A stretch of DNA of 64,000 bases, from contig CADCXA010000025.1 of the NCBI GenBank assembly GCA_902806565.1, positions 1,922,001-1,986,000 of the forward strand. Reading direction: 5' to 3'. The stretch comes from Hypoxylon rubiginosum (lineage: Eukaryota > Ascomycota > Sordariomycetes > Xylariales > Hypoxylaceae). How positions within the stretch are numbered: the stretch's first letter is position 1; each line of letters begins with the position of its first letter. Under the pieces are notes generated by a model that did no database searches, was not told the DNA's origin, and worked only from the letters and a program-made list of their open reading frames with translations. Shown here piece after piece: positions 12,801-23,593 of this stretch. The position numbers and the translations under genes are program-made.

Positions 12801-12906
12801 GAGGTAGCCTGTACCCACGAGATTTTCTCCCATCATAAACCGATAAAGACTACAGAGAGTTCCAATGAAGTCTGTTCATATGAAGTCAAAGTTGAAGTCG
12901 AAGAAG
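9861..12906. other. 3 kb gene-free flank between NLR-like gene and terpene synthase
   Basis: This is the promoter side of both flanking genes. It includes purine/pyrimidine-rich CT and GA blocks at 9880-9980, an exact TACCTAGGTA palindrome at 10753-10762 and A+T-rich DNA beyond 10,600. Open frames at 10109-10534 and 11712-11987 lack codon or family signal. An upstream exon of the terpene synthase could lie at the right edge. Confidence 0.5.
10753..10762. repeat. TACCTAGGTA palindrome
   Basis: Perfect 10-bp palindrome, here part of a longer overlapping CCTAGGTACCTAGG run. It is one of four exact intergenic copies in the window. Confidence 0.7.
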
Positions 12907-14342
12907 ATGGCAATTATATTGCGCCTTGCGCAGCGGTGGCGGATCAAGCTATTATCTACGTTATTCCCTTGCCCCTTGCCCAGATCAAAAGACTATGATG
13001 CGCCCCAGGCCCCCCGCGAAAAGCCCAATGCTCAGCAGGGGCTTCGTGGTGAGGCTCTACTATTGGCTTCTCAACTCCACGGAGAGACCTTTCATCTTCC
13101 AAACCTATGGAAGGTCTTCTCAGAATGGCCGCTAGCCGCTAACCAGCATGCGAAACGGCTGGAAAGCCTCGTCGACACCATGCTGGAGAGGATCGTCACC
13201 AATGAGAGGAAGCTGAAAGCCTTGAAGCAGGCCGACTTTGCTCGCCTCATCTCCCTGTGAGCCCAAAAAAAAATCTTACCCCAAGTTTCAACTCCACCTC
13301 TTTTCTGACAGGACAAACATTAGTTGGTATCCGGACGCAGAATGGCCCGAGCTCGAGATAGCTACGGCCTACTCGGTGTGGATCTTCGTGTGGGACGACG
13401 AAGTCGACGCAGGCGACACTGACGTGTCGAACGACGAGGCGCTCGCCCGGGCCTACTACCAGAAGTCTCTGAGCACCGTCCGCCGCCTCCTGGGGCTCGA
13501 CCCCAGCGAGCAGCAGCATGGTCAAGAGCAAGGCCCCGAAGACCCAGCTCTGCACGCCAACATGACCTTGTTCTCCGACGTCGGCCACGGCGTGCGCGCC
13601 GCGACGGACACCGTGCAGAGGGAGCGGTTCTTCGGCGAGCTAGAGAACTTCATGGTCCAGGTGGGCGTCGAGCACGGCCACCGCATGCGCGGCACCATCC
13701 CCTCGCTGGAGAAATATATGGAGATACGCTCTGGGTCTGTCGGGTGTGCCCCCCAGATCGCCCTTACCGAGTGAGTAACGACAGACAAGACATGTTTTAC
13801 AATATCTGGTAGTGTCTAGTGCTTACGAAATGTTCACTTTTTTTCGCAGTTACATGCTCAAGATCAGGCTCCCCGAGTCGGTCATGAGATGTCCGGCTAT
13901 GGAGGCGCTGTGGAAGGAGACAATAATCATATGTCTTATCCTCAACGATATCTACTCCGTGCAGAAAGAAATAGTAAGTCCTCACCACCCTTGTGTCACG
14001 CCAACCCCCTGTGTGCCCTAACGAGAGCTCTAGGCGCAAGGGTCTTTCTTCAATATCGTCCCGGTCATGTTTAAAAACTGCGGCCGTGAAAAACCGAGCC
14101 TTGACGGAGTATCTCGCGAGATCGAAGTGGCCCTGCAAGAATCTATGGAGCGGTTCGAAGACGCAGCAACCTCCCTTGGCGAGACAGCATGTGGCGACCT
14201 ACAGCTAAGCAAGGACGTCCAATCGTTCATCAAGTGGTGTCGCTATTTTATTACTGGGGTGCTGCAATGGAGCTTAGAATCTCGGCGGTATGGTATGGCG
14301 GACTGCCTACACGAAGACGGCTCGCTCAGTATAGTGCTCTAA
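12907..14342 (+). CDS. Class I sesquiterpene synthase (fungal terpene cyclase)
   Basis: Expected to cyclise a prenyl diphosphate, most likely farnesyl diphosphate, to a sesquiterpene. Exons proposed: 12907-13256, 13324-13770, 13850-13973 and 14034-14342 (409 residues with this start). Visible motifs are the Mg-binding DDxxD in WDDEVD at about 140-145, NSE-type NDIYSVQKE at about 298-306, and the C-terminal RY in SRRYG. For intron 1 I chose the acceptor at 13323 over 13311: it places the CTGAC branch-site candidate properly and gives the expected LISLWYPDAEW junction. The start is unresolved. Conserved sequence begins near LHGETFHLPNLW, so either the ATG at 12907 or an undetected upstream exon supplies the N-terminus. 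No tailoring gene lies beside it, so the product cannot be inferred. Confidence 0.85.
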
Positions 14343-17300
14343 GGGAACTTGCATTGCGGTACTTTAGATACGCATCACCCTCTTTGTACATAGTTCTGCT
14401 GACGAATTACCTGATCTTAGCTAACGAGGAGTTGGGGATTGGGGTTTTTTTATTAATGATATATCACCTAGAAACAGGTATTAGTCTTGTGTAAATATGA
14501 TGTGTATCTCCTCATGACTTCGTAAATGGTAACATGGTGTGGGAGATAGGAAAGACACAGGAGAGACATAGGATACATAGGAGAGGCGCCGCTATCTCCG
14601 TATGACGGGACATGCAGGTAACTCTCTGTCTAGTTAGCCGATTCAAAGGCGACCTTCTCCCTAGGCAGCTGAAAACCACCCCAGCTCTATGGCCAAGGTC
14701 GACGGCAACCCGCATGTCCGTGCCAAAGTTGCAGGGTTCCCTTCCTGCGTTTGCCCGGACGCGAAAGGCCGAGTTAACCGGGTTTACCGGGGGTGCAGAA
14801 TATGATGTATCACGAACGGCTACCAAACATTCGGAAAAACACGCAGCCAAAAAAGGGCACGATTACCTAGTATGGTCACCGCTACCTCCGATCCTTGCGG
14901 TGTAGCAATTTCCTTCTTACCGAGTACACCGTTGCCGATACCTGTAGCCCGACTTTGAGGTTAGCTAGGGGCGGCCCGAACCGGGGGGTTCAAAAGCGCA
15001 CACGGACACAAGACCCGCTGCCAATGCGCATGGAACAAGGGGCGCACGAGGAAACGTGGAAGAGACGTTATGGACACATATTGGTTCGTAAGCGAGGTTG
15101 CACGGTGATTACCCCCTTGTGAGTCTTGCTGTGAACTCTTCATTGGTGCAGATGTAACCAACAGCCATCTCAAATTGCACGGTGAGGTTAGGTACAGGAT
15201 CAAGTATTCGCTGGAACGGCATCCGATTAGCTTGTCAGGCATCATCCTAGTTGGTATATGATGCTAGGCAGGACTATAAGTGATAGACAAAAAGACTTTC
15301 GTGACTACACACCTTCTACGCTATAAACAAGGGCTTTTATCTCGTTTATATTTCTAGGTAACATCAATGCTATATAGACGGACAGGGTCTTGACTTGGCC
15401 ACTCTATTCTCTTGATATCAACCGCAAAGGAGACGTTTATGTAATTTTTGCAATACATGTTTGTAATATACACCGAAACTCGTGGTTACGCTAACACCTG
15501 AGGTGCCACTTAGTAGATACCTAAGTACGGGCACTAACTACTTTGAAAGCAAGACGTGAACTTGACGATGTGAGAAAAGCTTTCAAGTAGCCTAGAGCCA
15601 TACTATCCACTCCATCTGGCGCGACTGTAGCAACAAGAATAGCAAGGGATAGCCCCAAAGTCCACCTAGGTGTCTATTTCAAGGCCAACTATGCGATGGG
15701 GAAATAGCCCCGTTGTTGTGCGGAGAGCTCCAAATCTAACAGCTGCCAGCTCCAGGAATACATAGGGGCGAGAACAAAAAGGTTCATCCCATTCCCTATC
15801 GACCTATCCTTTCTCCCGTCTCTCAACAGGCCTGCGGGCTAACCAAGGGCTAAGACCCTGATAATGTCGATCTAGGTCTAGACGAATTTGCTGCCGCTAC
15901 CAACCCTACCTCTGCATGAAATCGTGGATATCATGACCTACGAAATGCCGGAACATGACGACTTTGTTGCGTTCTATTTCGAACCCTCGTTCGGAAAAAG
16001 TCGGAAGATAAGGTAAGATGGGCTTTGGCCTCTTTGTTTAGCGACTACTGCACACGGCCGTAGGTGCCAAGAGATTTCCGGTGGCCTCTGAGCATGAAAA
16101 CATGCAGGGACTTCCCAGATAGAAGCAATAAGACAAGCCACTATAGGATATAAGAGGTTGATGAGAATTGGGCTGCAATACTGCGGGCTATCAAAACGCC
16201 ACGGCGCTTAGGAAAGAAGCCTCTATCTGAATTAGATACTCCGAGCTTGGCTCTTTCGTCGGAAGGAGAAAGATAATAAGAACCTTAGGATCTAAGAGAA
16301 TTATCAATTAAATTGAATACCCAGTTCTAAGCTCTTGTCACTGAGAACTGGAGTGCATAGGTTGCATATTAGTTAAATTCTGAGCAGTCTAAGAAACACA
16401 GATCAGAGACCGCAAGATCAAGACAAATAAATCATAGAAAATACTTTTTTCTTTTCTTTTCCCCTCTCGCGGTCCGATAATTGCACGTAGAGTTCATTGT
16501 ACAAAAAGTTGAATTCTCCTCAAGTTTCTAAGAACGTGACTCGGATATTAAGATTGTTTGTGCGGTGTGTTATTACGTGCTTGGTTGTAGTTGAGGTCTC
16601 GCTGCTGTGTTGCTTCTAAAAGGCAGCCACTTCTTTCAGGAGTTCTGTCATCTAAAGTGAGGGCTACTGCTGTAATGTAAAATGTTGATGGCATATATAT
16701 AGCATATGTCCTGCGAGCATCTTGGCTGAATATGTGGAGGGAAAAAGAGTGTCGCCTACGGGATTCGAATCTGTAAAAGCTTCGGGAATATAGGGACAGT
16801 AAGCAGAAGACTGGGTGGCCAGATAATAACAGCGGGCATTTAGGAAACCGTGAACTTCTATATTATATCATACTGCATGGCACACTTCGAGAGTACATTG
16901 GCAATGCAAAACAACAAAAAGGTGGGCTGCTACCTAATAGCAATGCCCAGATATCTAACTATTCATTGCTCGACGTAGGCCGTCTTGTGTCTCCCCTTGA
17001 GATAGGTTTAACAAAATCGATTAAGAGGTAGGAAAATGCTTCAATATGATCGCGATATAATTACTAACAATCATTAAACTAAAATCCTTGCATGGTCTAT
17101 TTCGTCTATTATAGGGAGGACGAAATAATCTGTACAAATAGAGAAGTGTTAGAGAACTCATTGCTCATTTTAAATCTCATGTTATCAAGAATCTAGTATC
17201 TACAAGAGTTCAAGCTCACGTAAAACCTGCATGTTTGTCTCTATGTATTTTAGGATTAAGAGATACGTACAGCCGAACGGAGGAGGGAATGATCATTTTC

Positions 17301-17543
17301 ATGAGAAAATAGAAGAAAGCTCTCGGAAACTCATGTAGCCGTCAACTGCCCAAACCTGGACGCCGAATCCATATTTGCCGCTCTACGTTACCATTTCTTT
17401 TTTTGTCATCATCCGTCATTGACACTTAACATTGAAGCAGGGCGAGTCCTCGAAGTAACAAAAAATGGTATGCTGCTGTTGATCCGAGCTTGCTTTCCTG
17501 AACGCCATCCCATGCATACACACAAAAGAGCGTTGGTTTGTTT
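14343..17543. other. 3.2 kb gene-free, partly A+T-rich region
   Basis: No credible gene. The first part (14,600-15,100) is ordinary in composition, while 15,200-17,450 is A+T-rich with many stops in all frames. A short plus-strand stretch near 15886-16013 reads LPLPTLPLHEIVDI, faintly like the start of an F-box, but it stops quickly. I could not identify a transposon, terminal repeat or clear RIP pattern by eye. Confidence 0.5.
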
Positions 17544-20345
17544 CTACGCAATGCTCATACCGAGAGCTGCTTGAGCTTGAGGATGTGCGTCAAGATCGAT
17601 GTCCTCGACTACGCTACGCTGATGAGCACTCTCTCGCACGAGATTTCCGAAGTACTTGAGTGCCACCTCGCTTTCGCCACGGACTTTGAGAGTCTCTTCC
17701 CGGCGTGTGCCCAGTTGCTCTACAGAGCGTGCCAAGCCAACACGGAGATTGTCTGCGGGGAAACGGAGAACCTTGCCCACGGAGCTAGAGATGCGCGTGC
17801 TGTTTCCATGGACATAATCGATTGTTGCAAGCTGCGTCGAAATCTTCTCGGATAGGCGGTGGGGCAATGAATGCGGTATTTGCTGAACGACGTAGGCTGC
17901 AGCTGAGACGACTAGGGACAGCAATAGTTAGCTTCAACTCATAACCGATATGCCAGAACAATACATACCTGCTAGGACTAGACCGGGAACAATCAGCTTT
18001 CGCAGATTATCGTTTCCAATGATTTTCACTGCGTTCAGCGTATGGTCCATCCATCCCATGCCACCGACTATACGTCCACCGATGGCGGTAGCGACAGTCA
18101 AGGCCATACCAGTACCGGCCACCTTCTCCTGACGTTGCATGAGTGTGGACCAGTCGACGAAGTCCCACAGCTCCGTAGGTACATCGATCTGTTTTGCTAA
18201 CACATCCCGCCGCCGTCGAAACATGACATCGGGGCGGAAGTTGAGATCGTGGTATTCGTTGCCAAGGTGTAGTATGCCGAGCTGCTTGATAACATTCACC
18301 CCACCGACCGTCTTCGTTCGCGCATATTCCTCGCAAGATGTAACTGATGCCGAGATCTTCGACAACATTGCTTCTTTTATTTCTTCCGCATACTCGAAAG
18401 CATGGAATAAACCTGGGTAAGGTACCCCCAGATTACTCTCACCAGCATGGACAATCGTTGAGTTGAGGCTGGTTCGGGTATGATCGTAAATCTCTTTGCA
18501 GGTCTCTTCGATAGTTCGATCAATTTCGTCGCCAATTGCAGCTTTAGCCTTCCTAGAAGACTCGAGTTGAGGCTCGATCTCCTCTAAAGCCTTTGTCACA
18601 CGGTCTAGCTCAGACTGAGCTACATCGGAATTGACGGTAGCAAGGACATTGACATCGTTGAGGATGTTGAGGAGATAGGTTCTGGCAGGAGCAAGCTTAG
18701 ATCGTGCTCGCTTCTCTAAGACGAACCGCCTTAAGGACTGCTCCAACTTCTCGAAGTCCCTTAATTTTTCCTTATCTTTGCCTTTTCCTTTAGGGTCGTC
18801 GCCCGGATCGTCTCCACCTCCGCTTGAGCTGCCGCTACCTCCTCCACCTGGGCCACCGGGAGGCGACGGAGCCATCGGGATGACATTGCTGGACACGAAG
18901 TGCACAAGTTCGGTAGATTCCTTGAACGTACGAGGACTTAAACCGTATACCTGATCCAAAATCATCTTCTGGCAACGTTCCTTATCTCGGATCAAATCAT
19001 ATCCATTAACGACCATGAAAATGTAGGCCTTCTCCGACGCCGCAGCCCAGATGAATTCCTTGGCAGACTGAGTAAAGTGATTTGCAGCGGAGACCACGAA
19101 TACAACCACATCTATCTCTTCCTGTCGCGCAAATACGGCCGTCGTCTTTGTTGTGTCCGAGTTCAGTCCCGGGGCGTCAATCAATGCAATGTCCACTACA
19201 CCATTGTTAAGAAGCGACTCGTCAATCGTTCGCACATCTTTAATGTAAACTTTGCATTGGATGTAGGTGGCATTGTCTAGGACAATCTTTTCCAATTCCT
19301 GTAGAGAGAAAACGTCATAGGTCGATTCGTCGTGCCGATTGTAGATCGCATTCTTGTGTACCGCGTGGACCTCCTCGACGCCGGCGTTGTCTCTTGCATC
19401 CAATACCTCGCAGAAAATGCTGGTGCAAGGTTGTTGGTCTTCTGGTAGGACTTTGCGACGTAGCAGCGCGTTGCAAAATGTTGACTTTCCGGCGTTAAGG
19501 TCTCCGGTTACTAGAACCTTGCTAGAAGTATCCTCAATTCTCTCACGAAGGAGCAGTAGGTGCTTGATGCTAGAGCTAATTTTTCCGTCCAGCAGCGCAG
19601 CAACGGAGTTTTTCTCGAGGGAATGTACGAGCTCAACCTGATGTAAGGCGCCCAACTTGAGGTCTAACTTCAAGACGGAAAACTCTTGAGCGATCTGCGG
19701 GGTGACTAGTCTCGGCGATTCGGCAGCGCTCTTGTTCTCGGCATCTTTACTGGATCCCGCAGCTTCGTAGTCTTCGACAGTCGTCATTGATCGTCTTAAT
19801 TGTCGCGAGTGGTGTGGAGAGGATGGTTCCCCAGCTGTAGAGAAGGCATGTTGTAGGCCGGGACGGGACGGGGCGTGTTCGGGAGAGGTGTTTGCTCGCT
19901 GGACCGAAGGATAATGGGCGGGCCAGGTTACGTTCATCTCTTGGAGGGTTTTGAGTAGCTCGACAACCCTGGTGATAGAGCGATTCAGAGCCGACCGATG
20001 GGAATTGTACCAGAGCTTGTGAACAGTCGAGGCTTGGTTTACATGGTCGGTCTCTGAGTTGCTGGTAGATTGACGCCGCAGAGGCATGTCTCCGGACAAA
20101 GTGGGATCAGTTCGGGGTGATCCTAGAGGCCGCTTCGATGAACTGGGCTCGTCTCCTACAATACTACCGCCATAACCGGAATCATTATCAAGGAGCGATT
20201 GTAGGCGCGTGGCATGTAGTGATGTTGAACCGCTGCCAACGGTCATATAACCCGGCCTCGAGGGAGTAGACGGAGGTGGCGTATTTTGTTGCTCGTCGTC
20301 TCGTCCGGCGGCGGACTTGCCCTTGGAGAAATAGTCTTGGCTCAT
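17544..20345 (-). CDS. fzo1: Mitofusin-type outer mitochondrial membrane GTPase (Fzo1)
   Basis: Dynamin-related GTPase that tethers and fuses mitochondrial outer membranes. Two exons, 17969-20345 and 17544-17911, give 914 residues; the 57-bp intron (GTATGT...TAG, phase 1) falls inside the second membrane segment. A long Ser/Pro-rich N-terminus precedes the GTPase: G1 GDLNAGKST at about 281-289, G3 DAPGLNSD at about 390-397 and G4 NGYD at about 447-450, where the usual Lys is Gly. A low-complexity Gly/Ser/Asp/Lys insert follows. Two closely spaced hydrophobic segments (MALTVATAIGGRIVGG and LIVPGLVLAVVSAAAYVV) form the membrane hairpin, followed by a C-terminal heptad-like region. The gene shares a 0.7 kb divergent promoter region with VPS2. 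Confidence 0.93.
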
Positions 20346-21051
20346 CGCTATTTCGTTAAATCCTCAAGCTCGGACTCGTGAGCATCACCATGTGTAGGAG
20401 TTCGGGAATTCGCAGCGGAAGTGGTGGATTCTCGTGTGTCAATTTGTTAGGTGAATTGACGGTGCGTTATGGTATGATGCTAAGGTGATGATGCCTTTTT
20501 TTTCTAGACCGACCTCGCCTTGAGCGGTTAGATGTTTAGGTAAGTGCGGATGGTGGGTTGAGGCGAAATTTACGCTAGGATCAATAATCGACGACGCCAT
20601 TTCATTGGTCGTGTAACCTACCTATTCATTTATCTAATGTATCTAGTTACATGCATATCATATGTCATTCCCCACACATATTACATAAGAGATGTATGCG
20701 CGTGGCTGTAGTGACGGGATCTTGCCTGCTAAGTTGCTGATAACACAATACGTACCACCTTATCACCTCCAACCTTCAATCGTTTCCACCTGTTGATCAT
20801 TTCCCATCAATCCGTATTTGTATTACCTGACTGCTTCTAGGCAACATACTACTCCCTACGGCTAAAGTAGCAGGAGCCAAGCAAGACCTATAGCTACAAG
20901 GCTTGCGTCAGCGCGTCAGCTTAACGACGCAAAGTCTTGGATTTACGATCCTCTAAAGAGATACCTAATCGAGAATTTAAGAACTTACCCTTCCTGTTCT
21001 CCGAACGAAACTTTGCATTTTCTGGTGTGAATTCGTCTGACTCCCGCCACG
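20346..21051. promoter_or_regulatory. Divergent promoter region of FZO1 and VPS2
   Basis: The start codons of FZO1 (minus) and VPS2 (plus) are 706 bp apart with no gene between, so this interval should hold both promoters and 5' leaders. No individual element is assigned. The plus-strand open frame entering VPS2 from 20937 is upstream leader plus the first intron and is not a better start. Confidence 0.6.
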
Positions 21052-21977
21052 ATGAATGTATGCTAGAAGCACCCCATCATGCGAAGGAATCGTTATGGCA
21101 AAGGAAGCTAATCGTATGTAACCAGATTCTCGAGTGGGCGTTTGGCAAACGCATCACGCCACAGGAAAGGCTGCGCAAGAACCAGCGGATGCTCGACAAA
21201 GCCATCCGAGAACTAGACCAAGTACGAGTGAAGCTGGAGAAACAAGAGAAGACGCTCGTCGGCCAGATTAAGCAAAGCGCGCAAAAGGGTCAGATGGGAG
21301 CAGCTAAGATCCAGGCAAAGGATCTTGTGCGTACGAGAAGGTGGGAATTTCTCTACAATCATCAGGGTCTGGTCAGGTTCTTTGGTTGATAGCTGATAAA
21401 CAATTGGCAGATATGTTGAGAAGTTCTATGGAATGAGGAGCCAGCTACAGAAGATATCTTTACGGCTACAGGTAAGTCATGCTTGGTGACCTATCAGTAG
21501 CACTCCACTAATAAGCTATTATAGACCCATCGAACGAACGAGCAGATGATGCAGTCCATGAAAGGAGCCACAATGGCCCTCGGCAGCATGAACCGATCCA
21601 TGAACCTTCCCGCACTACAACGTATCGCAATGGAATTCGAACGAGAAACCGCGATCATGGACGAGAGACAGGAGATGATGGATGACGCGATTGATGATGC
21701 TATGGATACGGGAATAGAAGAAGAGGGTGATGAAGTTGTAGAGCAGGTTTTGGAGGAGATCGGCGTTGATCTCAACCAAGCCGTAAGTGAATTACCTGAC
21801 ATCCGCCGCGAGCCTAGCTCCTTAACACCAGTACAGTTCGGCGAGACTCCAACGGGCCTTCAATACGATAAGGTTGAAGGCGGACGGGTTGCCCAAGCTA
21901 TTGGTGCTCCCAGCGGTGGTGGAGGAGACCCGGGTGATGACGATCTCCAAGCTCGCCTCGATAGCTTGAGGAAGTAG
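21052..21977 (+). CDS. vps2: ESCRT-III subunit Vps2/Did4 (CHMP2-type)
   Basis: ESCRT-III subunit that drives membrane scission in multivesicular body formation. Five exons: 21052-21057, 21126-21340, 21411-21471, 21525-21782 and 21837-21977 (226 residues). Exon 1 is a 6-bp microexon encoding Met-Asn; splicing it to ATTCTCGAGTGG gives the family start MNILEWAFGKR, which no continuous frame supplies. The body is the Snf7-fold helical region (RLRKNQRMLDKAIRELDQ, QGQ-like basic patch, MNRSMNLPALQRI), with acidic helices near the end and the C-terminal MIM1-type helix DDLQARLDSLRK. The last intron is 54 bp, in frame and without a stop, so a retained form would carry 18 extra residues. The longer frame from 20937 is rejected as start. 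Confidence 0.93.
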
Positions 21978-22150
21978 ACCTAGACAGGAATTGGCATATG
22001 CTCGTGCTGGCGAGAAACTCGCTAACATTGAATTTATTACGAGAATTATGTATACATGTGGTTTTGGCATGGAGCGCGGAGGCTTAGGGTTTCAATTTAT
22101 TAATATTGACCTATCTCATACGGAGTAGTGTGAGTTACGGATATAACAAG

Positions 22151-23593
22151 TTAGAGCACCATCTTCAAGATCTCGAGTACACCCTCCTTATCTAAGGGGG
22201 CCGGATTAGTTTGAACCCACCGATCCTTCAAGCTATGTTCGGCAATGGTGTCCAATTTGTCCTCTCCAATGCCGAACTCCTTAAGCGTCCTCGGTAATCC
22301 AAGAGCGCGGATGATTGCGTCCATCAGGTCTCCAAGGTCAGCTGTTTCCCTTTCTAGCCGCGCCTGGTCAAAAATTTCCCTCGCTTTGGGATCTTCCCAT
22401 AAGGTTTTGATGATAGCGTTCTGTCGCTCAACGTTTGCACCCTTCTTGTAGTTGTATTTGCATACAGCCGGGTTAAGAATGCAGCTGGTCTCGCCATGGC
22501 CGACACCTGCTGGTCCCAATTGGTGACCGATCCCATCTACACCATATTATGTTAACGATTCCCGTTTTTCGGTCGTGAAGTTGTTTTTGGGTAGTGGATA
22601 CAGCCTAGTCTCGCCCAGTCCTCTATTCCTGGCTAAGACGACAACATAGGAGAAGGATGAAAAAAGGGGTATATAGAGAACACTGAATTATACTTACGGC
22701 TTGCTCCTAGCGGAACACCTCGTGTAGACGCACTCATAGCATCTCTAGCGCCGAGCTGACACTGTAATCGCGCTTCGAGATCCTTGGGATTCTGCTTGCT
22801 CTTGATTAGACCTGGTATGAGCTTCGCTAAGCCACGCCTCGCATCCTCGTCCGCGGCATCGTTGCTTTTCAGGGAGCAAAGGGCTTCGACACAATGATCC
22901 ACGGCCTTGACACCAGTGCTCAGCCAAATTCTGTCAGGAGTCGTCGTAGTAAGCTCCGGGTCGAGGATGACTAACGCGGGACCCTGTAAAGCTCCTGAAA
23001 AGGAATGTTTCCGTCCCGTCTCGTCGTTTGTTGCGCCCCCGGTGGCAGAGTATTCGCCACCCGAAAGTGACGTAGGGATGCAGACGACTGGCACTTTCGA
23101 CGGCTTAATCCCGTCACGTCTTCGGGGGCTTGTGGGGCAGAGGGTATCTAGTTCTTCAGCCGTTGAGACGTTGTTTGCTAGCGCCTAGTGTAGGGGTCCT
23201 TTTTTAGCATCGTGATTCCGATCTTGATTACTGAACTGCGGGTGTGCTTACGAATGACACTACCTTCGCGGCATCTGTTAGACTTCCCGCGCCTAACGTG
23301 ACGATCAAGTCTGCGTCACATTTCCTTGCATCTGCAACAACTTGGAGAATCTCGGACCAGAGAGAGTGCGGTTTCATGCCCACCCTAACACCAGCGACTT
23401 TACTGCCTAGCGTCTTTCTCAACTCATCGAGATAAGTCGTGTTTCTCGCAAGAGACGCGGAGCATATGATGTATATTCTGGACGCGTGAAATGTATCCTC
23501 CGCATGTTTAAGGACCGATTCGGAGAATCGTAACCCGAAGCTTAAGAGCGGCCAGTCACGATGAGCGAAAGCCGGGCCGAAGGATTCAGACAT
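22151..23593 (-). CDS. Iron-containing alcohol dehydrogenase / maleylacetate reductase-like
   Basis: NAD(P)H-dependent, metal-containing dehydrogenase of the group III ADH superfamily. In fungi such enzymes often reduce maleylacetate in aromatic-ring degradation, but the substrate here is unproven. Three exons, 23252-23593, 22698-23184 and 22151-22536, give 404 residues; the introns are 67 and 161 bp. Visible features are the nucleotide-binding loop GAGSLTDAAK, the metal-ligand His in VDHCVEAL, and SHGIGHQLGP with a following GVGHGE. The SHGIGHQL motif is created across intron 2, which supports that junction. It converges on VPS2 with 173 bp between stop codons. No catabolic partner gene is nearby. 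Confidence 0.88.

Noticed and set aside
12651..12998. Plus-strand 115-codon frame overlapping the terpene synthase start
   Set aside because: No terpene-synthase character and a different frame from the conserved exon; considered as a possible upstream exon but no good donor joins it in frame.
13257..13311. Shorter alternative first intron of the terpene synthase (acceptor at 13311)
   Set aside because: Would insert TNIS before WYPDAEW and place the AG directly after the CTGAC branch-site candidate; the 13323 acceptor fits better.
15886..16013. F-box-like peptide LPLPTLPLHEIVDI in the gene desert
   Set aside because: Only a short match to a loose motif, followed by stops; too weak to annotate as a pseudogene.
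16752..16772. T-loop-like GGGATTCGAATC
   Set aside because: No acceptor, D or anticodon stems could be folded around it, so it is not a tRNA.
20937..21051. Upstream Met for VPS2 in a continuous frame
   Set aside because: It would place a non-conserved 61-residue extension before ILEWAFGKR; the microexon start gives the family N-terminus.
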